From the NCBI RefSeq assembly GCF_020524325.1, contig NZ_JAIVKY010000009.1, positions 248,001 to 312,000 of the forward strand: a stretch of 64,000 nt of DNA, in the 5' to 3' direction. The stretch comes from Sutcliffiella horikoshii. Lineage in GTDB: Bacteria > Bacillota > Bacilli > Bacillales > Bacillaceae_I. The position numbers and the translations under genes are program-made. Below the pieces are notes generated by a model. It was not told where the DNA came from, made no database searches, and saw only the letters and a program-made list of their open reading frames with translations. Shown in pieces: positions 59,664 through 64,000 of this stretch; the first letter of the stretch is position 1, and each line of letters opens with the position of its first letter.

Positions 59664-61199
59664 TTATTCTTCTGTTTTCTTCTCTTCGCTCTTTTTGCTC
59701 GTAGCAATTTCGCTCGTTAAGCTGTCGATGCTGTGACGCACGTTTGCTTTTCCGGAGAAGTTTTCAATCAGTTCTTTTACATCAATTCCAGATGACGCCT
59801 TCAAAGATTCTTGAAGCGTGGACATCAGGTTTGTTGCGTAGCCAGTCACTTTGTTGGCACCACTGTTTTCACCGCTTCCGCCAGTGTCCACAACCGTGAT
59901 CTTATCGATGTTGCCAAGAGGAGCTGCAACTTGCTTCGCGTATTCAGGAAGCATTTTGATAATCATGTCTAGGATAGCCGCTTGACCGAACTGTTCGAAT
60001 GCTTCTGCAATCTTTTCTTTCGCTTCTGCCTCTGCAAGACCTTTCAGGCGGATAACTTCCGCTTCGGATTCCCCTTGCGCTCTTTGTGCATCGGCAATCG
60101 CAAGACCGTCGATACGTACTTTTTCCGCTTCTGCTTTGGCCATTGCTTCGATACGGTATTTGTTAGCATCCGCTTCTGCCATTTGTTTTGCTTTATCAGC
60201 TGCTGCAGCCTGCTCCACAGAGTAACGGTCTGCATCGGCTTTCTTCTTAACTTCGGAGTCGTATTGACGCTCACGACGCAGGATCTCTTTTTCCTCAAGC
60301 TCAATTTGCTTTTGACGCTCGATGATTTGGATCTGCATCTGTTGCTCGGTTACTTCTTGTTTCGCACGTGCCTCCTCTAGGTGGTACGCTTGGTCGGCAC
60401 GGGCTTTCGCGATGTCTTGCTCGCGGCGGTACTCGGCAACCTTCATTTGGTTGGTTTTTTCCGCTTCTGCGATTTCCGTCGCACGCTCAAGCTCAGCGCG
60501 TTGTGCGTCTTTAGCCGCTTCGGCACGCTTGATACGAGTTTCTTTATCCGCTTCCGCCGTTGCAATATCTGCGTCACGCTTAACTTGCGCAATACGTGGT
60601 TTACCAAGAGATTCTAAGTATCCGTTGCTGTCGCGGATATCGCGAATGGTGAAGGATACGATGATTAATCCCATTTTCGCTAAATCCTGAGAGGCAACGC
60701 GTTGTACTTCTTGCGAGAACTTTTCACGATTTTTATAGATTTCTTCTACTGTCATGGAACCTAGGATCGAACGAAGGTGACCTTCTAGTACTTCACGCGC
60801 TTCGTTTTCCAGGTCCTCTTTTCTTTTTCCTAAAAATTGCTCGGCAGCTGTTGCGATGTCGCCGATGGAATTGCCAATCTTGATAATCGCTGTTCCGTCC
60901 GCCATTACCGGAACGCCTTGCTCTGTGTAAACTTCCGGCGTTTTTACATCTAGTTTAATAGATAGCAAGCTCAATGGCTCTGATTGTTGGAATACCGGCA
61001 CGATGAACGCACCGCCACCTCGTACAATCTTAATTCTGTTTCCTGCTTCGTCTGTGTGGACATTTTTTCCACCAAGGTAGCTACCTGTGATGATTAGCGC
61101 TTCATCTGGACCAACTGTTTTGTAGCGTGCTACGAAAACAACGATCAGGACGAAAATCAGTGCGACGACGGCACCAATGATAATAAACATTTCACCCAT
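59664..61199 (-). CDS. floT: Flotillin FloT
   Basis: 511 residues. An N-terminal hydrophobic hairpin (MFIIIGAVVALIFVLIVVFVA), the SPFH domain (about 30-200; SIKLDVKTPEVYTEQGVPVMADGTAIIKIG), then a long Ala/Glu/Lys coiled coil (about 200-420) and a C-terminal Gly/Ser region. It organises membrane microdomains. Encoded with yuaF. Confidence 0.95.
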   Translation of the reverse strand: MGEMFIIIGAVVALIFVLIVVFVARYKTVGPDEALIITGSYLGGKNVHTDEAGNRIKIVRGGGAFIVPVFQQSEPLSLLSIKLDVKTPEVYTEQGVPVMADGTAIIKIGNSIGDIATAAEQFLGKRKEDLENEAREVLEGHLRSILGSMTVEEIYKNREKFSQEVQRVASQDLAKMGLIIVSFTIRDIRDSNGYLESLGKPRIAQVKRDADIATAEADKETRIKRAEAAKDAQRAELERATEIAEAEKTNQMKVAEYRREQDIAKARADQAYHLEEARAKQEVTEQQMQIQIIERQKQIELEEKEILRRERQYDSEVKKKADADRYSVEQAAAADKAKQMAEADANKYRIEAMAKAEAEKVRIDGLAIADAQRAQGESEAEVIRLKGLAEAEAKEKIAEAFEQFGQAAILDMIIKMLPEYAKQVAAPLGNIDKITVVDTGGSGENSGANKVTGYATNLMSTLQESLKASSGIDVKELIENFSGKANVRHSIDSLTSEIATSKKSEEKKTEE

Positions 61200-61211
61200 T
61201 TTCTCTTCCCC

Positions 61212-61751
61212 CTATTTATTATAGTTTTCTAATACCTTTTCGTATGGAGTGACAGAGACCACTCCGGTTTGGACATCAATGATCAGGACTTCCGTATCAT
61301 AAGGGATTTCCTCATTTTCAAAGCTCTGTGCAGATCGTGAAACGGTGCTTCCCCCAATGCTCAGTACCACTTCCCCGAACCCGTCTTTCGGCACGGAGAT
61401 GATGACTCGTGCAAGCTTTCCTTTTAAGTCATCGTCCGTATAACCGAGTGAAGAATCGGCAGACCTGATTGGTACAAAAACAAAGATGTGAAGCAAAGTG
61501 ACTAGTAGAAGTGCAAGGACGGTGGCAATGGCCAACACAAGCAATCCTGATAGCGGCGAATATTTTTCAACTAAATAGCCTGTTGCTCCAAACACAGTGA
61601 AAAATGAAAAAATAAGAGCTGGATCAATAGGGAACGCATCGAATATTCCGTCCACTACGTCAGATAATAAAATGTAGATCAGCGTCAAGCCGCCAAAGAT
61701 GATGAGGCACCAAAAGTAGAGTGTCATCATGTCCAATCCAAACATCGTCAT
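61212..61751 (-). CDS. yuaF: NfeD-family protein YuaF
   Basis: About 179 residues. Three or four membrane segments (LYFWCLIIFGGLTLIYILL, PALIFSFFTVFGATGYLV, SGLLVLAIATVLALLLVTLLHIFVF) and a C-terminal OB-fold (LSIGGSTVSRSAQSFENEEIPYDTEVLIIDVQ) typical of NfeD proteins that partner flotillin. Start at 61751 after AAAGGAAACG. Precedes floT by 12 bases. Confidence 0.9.
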   Translation of the reverse strand: MTMFGLDMMTLYFWCLIIFGGLTLIYILLSDVVDGIFDAFPIDPALIFSFFTVFGATGYLVEKYSPLSGLLVLAIATVLALLLVTLLHIFVFVPIRSADSSLGYTDDDLKGKLARVIISVPKDGFGEVVLSIGGSTVSRSAQSFENEEIPYDTEVLIIDVQTGVVSVTPYEKVLENYNK

Positions 61752-61837
61752 AAGCCATCGTTTCCTTTCCTGTTGTATTGAAGGCAATTCCCTTTGGGTC
61801 CCTGATCTTCCTTCCAAAATTTCCTTCCGCTATTATA

Positions 61838-61864
61838 TACGGGTCCATTATCCTAAAGGTTTCA
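61838..61864 (-). promoter_or_regulatory. Sigma-W promoter of yuaF-floT
   Basis: TGAAAC (61859-61864), 17 bases, CGTA (61838-61841), followed by TATAA. This is the ECF sigma-W pattern; yuaF-floT is a known sigma-W operon in B. subtilis. Confidence 0.8.
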
Positions 61865-61983
61865 AAAACATTTCTATTTTTCTACCTTTTTCTAGGAAGA
61901 TGTTAGGTGTAAAATAATAGTAGGAATTTACAAACTTTTACCTATTCCATCATAAACCATATAAAAGGGGAAAACTATTAGTT

Positions 61984-62886
61984 ATGCTAAAAAAAGGGAT
62001 TGTTTGCGGAGTGAGCCTGAGTGTGTTGGCAGGTTGTACGAGCTTTGATAGTTTATTAGAGGAAAAAGAAGTGTTGATCGGTACGCCGCATACCACTAAA
62101 ATGGCGGTACCGCAAATGGCAGATTACGATATGGATTGGGATGTTTTTTTTGAAAAAGAACCGGACGCTGGCGAGGAAGTGGCCGCAGCGGACAACGATA
62201 CGGAAGATCCTGCGGACGAGGAGCAACCTGTGGAGCCGGCAGACGAGGAAAAGCCAGAGGAGCCTGGGGATTCAACGGAGCCTGAAGCGATTCCTGTTGT
62301 CGCCAACCCTGGTGCTATGAATGTCATGGTCAATAAGTTCTGGTCACTCCCTGAAGGTTACCGTCCAGCTGATTTGATCAAGCCGAATGTGCCTTTTTCT
62401 TTTGGTGACGAAAATAGTGACCGTTCGAAGCTGCGGGCAGAAGCAGCTGAGTCGCTTGAGGTTATGTTTAATGTCGCAAAAGGTGAAGGTATCGAGCTTT
62501 ATGCGCGTTCCGGCTTCCGTTCGTATGAAACACAGGAGGCTATTTTCAAAAATGAGGTAGCTACATTCGGTTATGAGCAGGCCGTACTCTACGTGGCACT
62601 GCCTGGGACAAGCGAACATCAGACTGGACTTGCGATGGATGTTACCGCAAAGAGTGTGGGGCTGGAATTAGTGGAGGCATTTGAAGGTACAGCAGAAGGC
62701 AAGTGGCTTGCTTCGAATGCCCATCATTATGGCTTTATTTTGCGCTATCCGAAAGGGAAAACTAATATTACGGGTTATGCGTTCGAGCCGTGGCACTTTA
62801 GGTATGTTGGAGTGGACATTGCTGGGGAGATTTATACGAAGGGGCTTACGTTTGAGGAATATATGGGGGATGTGAGGGAGTTTTAG
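61984..62886 (+). CDS. D-Ala-D-Ala carboxypeptidase lipoprotein (VanY/M15B)
   Basis: 300 residues. Lipobox LAGC near residue 18, then a Glu/Asp/Pro-rich linker (about 60-105), and a VanY-type peptidase M15B domain: ARSGFRSYETQEAIF, PGTSEHQTGLAMDV (zinc His and Asp), EPWHFRYVG (catalytic Glu and zinc His). It trims peptidoglycan stem peptides at the outer face of the membrane. Good AAAAGGGG site. Confidence 0.9.
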   Translation: MLKKGIVCGVSLSVLAGCTSFDSLLEEKEVLIGTPHTTKMAVPQMADYDMDWDVFFEKEPDAGEEVAAADNDTEDPADEEQPVEPADEEKPEEPGDSTEPEAIPVVANPGAMNVMVNKFWSLPEGYRPADLIKPNVPFSFGDENSDRSKLRAEAAESLEVMFNVAKGEGIELYARSGFRSYETQEAIFKNEVATFGYEQAVLYVALPGTSEHQTGLAMDVTAKSVGLELVEAFEGTAEGKWLASNAHHYGFILRYPKGKTNITGYAFEPWHFRYVGVDIAGEIYTKGLTFEEYMGDVREF

Positions 62887-62951
62887 GTGATTAGAGTGTG
62901 GAGAGTGCGCATTTGCGGCTCTTTTTTTGTGTGTTCGTATGTCACTAAGGG

Positions 62952-63010
62952 GTTTTATCAACCAAGTTTTTTATTTATCAACCAAGTTTACATTTTATCA
63001 ATCAAATCAG
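62952..63010. repeat. 21-bp-period array I (TTTATCAACCAAGTTT core)
   Basis: Three units with core TTTATCAACCAAGTTT, spaced 20-21 bases, between convergent genes, followed by paired CGACA motifs at 63026-63042. Confidence 0.82.
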
Positions 63011-63025
63011 AGTAAATAAACGCCA

Positions 63026-63042
63026 TTCGACACACATCGACA
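63026..63042. promoter_or_regulatory. Tandem Spo0A-box-like motifs, 10-bp spacing
   Basis: TTCGACA (63026-63032) and ATCGACA (63036-63042). The 10-base spacing and CATTCGACA start are shared with the pair at 38818. Confidence 0.58.
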
Positions 63043-63062
63043 CCCTCTCCAGCAAAAAAAAA

Positions 63063-63093
63063 CAGGACCCCACTATCAACCTCCGGGGTCCTG
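63063..63093 (-). terminator. Terminator after gatB
   Basis: Perfect 9-bp stem CAGGACCCC / GGGGTCCTG, then U-rich on the minus strand. Confidence 0.9.
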
Positions 63094-63110
63094 CTTGTAT
63101 CTCAAATTAC

Positions 63111-64000
63111 TTATCGCTTCTTAATTTCCTCAATCAAGATCTTGTTCACCATTTGCGGGTTTGCCTGGCCTTTGGAGGCTTTCATGATCTGGCCGACAAG
63201 GAAGCCGATGGCACGTTCTGTTCCTTCTTTGTAGTCCTGGACGGATTTAGGATTTGCATCCAATGTTTCACCGACCATTTTACGAAGCGTGCCTTCGTCC
63301 GAAATTTGGACTAAGCCTTTGTCTTTCACGATTTTCTCCGCGTCGCCGCCGTTTTCAATGAGTTCTTTGAAAACTTTCTTAGCAATTTTAGATGAAATCG
63401 TTCCTTTTTCAAGAAGCTTGATCATGCCTGCAAGTCCTTCTGGAGTCAAGGCGGTGTCATCAAGCTCTTTGCTCTCGGCATTCAGGTAAGCAGAAACCTC
63501 ACCCATCAGCCAGTTGGAAGCTAGCTTCGCGTCAGCACCTGCTTCTACTGTCCCGTCGAAGAAATCGGACATTTCTTTCGTGATGGTCAGAACTTGAGCG
63601 TCGTATGCAGGAAGTCCAAGCTCTTCAACGTAACGCTTTTTGCGCTCATCCGGAAGAGTCGGGATGTCTGCGCGAACGCGCTCTTTCCAGTCATCATCAA
63701 TATGAAGTGCCACAAGATCTGGCTCCGGGAAGTAACGGTAGTCGTCGGACCCTTCTTTTACACGCATCAGAATCGTCTTTTTCGTCGCTTCGTCATAACG
63801 GCGTGTTTCCTGCTCGATCACTCCGCCAGATAATAGAACCTGCTCTTGGCGAACAACTTCATGCTCCAGTCCTTTTTGGACAAAGTTGAAAGAGTTCAGG
63901 TTTTTCAATTCCGCTTTCGTACCAAATTCCTTTTGGCCGATTGGACGTAAGGAAATGTTCGCATCACAGCGCAACGATCCTTCTTCCATTTTACAATCGG
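63111..64000 (-). CDS. gatB: Aspartyl/glutamyl-tRNA amidotransferase subunit GatB, partial
   Basis: The C-terminal 296 residues or so; the N-terminus is beyond the right edge. [42 protein letters not shown] and [29 protein letters not shown] are canonical GatB, followed by the helical and YqeY-like tail domain ([24 protein letters not shown]). With GatA and GatC it converts Glu-tRNA-Gln to Gln-tRNA-Gln. Confidence 0.97.
   Translation of the reverse strand, partial: DCKMEEGSLRCDANISLRPIGQKEFGTKAELKNLNSFNFVQKGLEHEVVRQEQVLLSGGVIEQETRRYDEATKKTILMRVKEGSDDYRYFPEPDLVALHIDDDWKERVRADIPTLPDERKKRYVEELGLPAYDAQVLTITKEMSDFFDGTVEAGADAKLASNWLMGEVSAYLNAESKELDDTALTPEGLAGMIKLLEKGTISSKIAKKVFKELIENGGDAEKIVKDKGLVQISDEGTLRKMVGETLDANPKSVQDYKEGTERAIGFLVGQIMKASKGQANPQMVNKILIEEIKKR

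Noticed and set aside
19387-63010. The 21-bp arrays as CRISPR
   Set aside because: The conserved part is only about 12 bases and the variable part about 9; no cas genes are present, and cores are imperfect. This does not meet CRISPR repeat or spacer sizes.

Overview
The window is AT-rich and carries genes typical of a spore-forming Bacillaceae (Firmicutes) chromosome: strong AGGAGG-type ribosome binding sites, frequent TTG and GTG starts, U-tailed intrinsic terminators, a T-box, a SAM-I riboswitch, sigma-W and sigma-D type promoters, and the conserved blocks yuaF-floT, dgkB, gatB and cysH-cysP-sat-cysC-sumT-sirB-sirC. I do not assign a species. I see no rRNA, tRNA, phage, insertion sequence or CRISPR array. 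Most genes are on the minus strand.

Layout. 1-3.6 kb: a broken membrane-protein gene at the left edge, two peptide-type ABC permeases with no ATPase or intact binding protein, and a frameshifted lipoprotein. 3.9-10.3 kb: small metabolic, GNAT and HAD genes, with a candidate structured RNA at 5.25-5.45 kb. 11-14.8 kb: a secreted phospholipase-D-like protein, then a secreted DUF5667-like protein with a long charged single alpha-helix, preceded by a sigma-D-like promoter and a c-di-GMP-I riboswitch. 15-23 kb: peroxiredoxin, AraC/GyrI regulator, peptidase S51, GAF-STAS protein, two tandem ACT-like paralogues and GNATs. 23.4-27.3 kb: YebC, and a LysR regulator divergent from a 52-residue peptide coupled to an NCS2 permease. 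27.5-33.4 kb: VOC, GNAT, Cof-HAD, an aminoglycoside-nucleotidyltransferase/GNAT fusion and a DeoR regulator. 33.7-38.5 kb: an M4 metalloprotease and an egtB-egtD pair. 38.9-47.3 kb: MFS/ArsR pair, SgrR-like regulator, O-methyltransferase, serine hydrolase, methyltransferase, C-S lyase. 47.3-49.3 kb: a eukaryote-type prolyl-tRNA synthetase behind a T-box with a proline (CCU) specifier. 49.4-57.7 kb: the complete sulfate assimilation and siroheme operon under a SAM-I riboswitch. 57.8-64 kb: lipoprotein, dgkB, floT-yuaF with a sigma-W promoter, a DD-carboxypeptidase, and gatB running off the right edge.

The most unusual signal lies between genes. Nine intergenic arrays have different sequences but the same design: about 3-6 degenerate units, period close to 21 bp, a conserved core of about 12 bp and a variable part of about 9 bp. 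Two further arrays have a 52-bp palindromic unit. Three of the 21-bp arrays end in paired motifs like Spo0A boxes spaced exactly 10 bp apart. One array lies between the T-box terminator and proS, and another lies inside the cys operon. The second strong finding is the sigma-D promoter plus c-di-GMP riboswitch in front of the single-alpha-helix protein.
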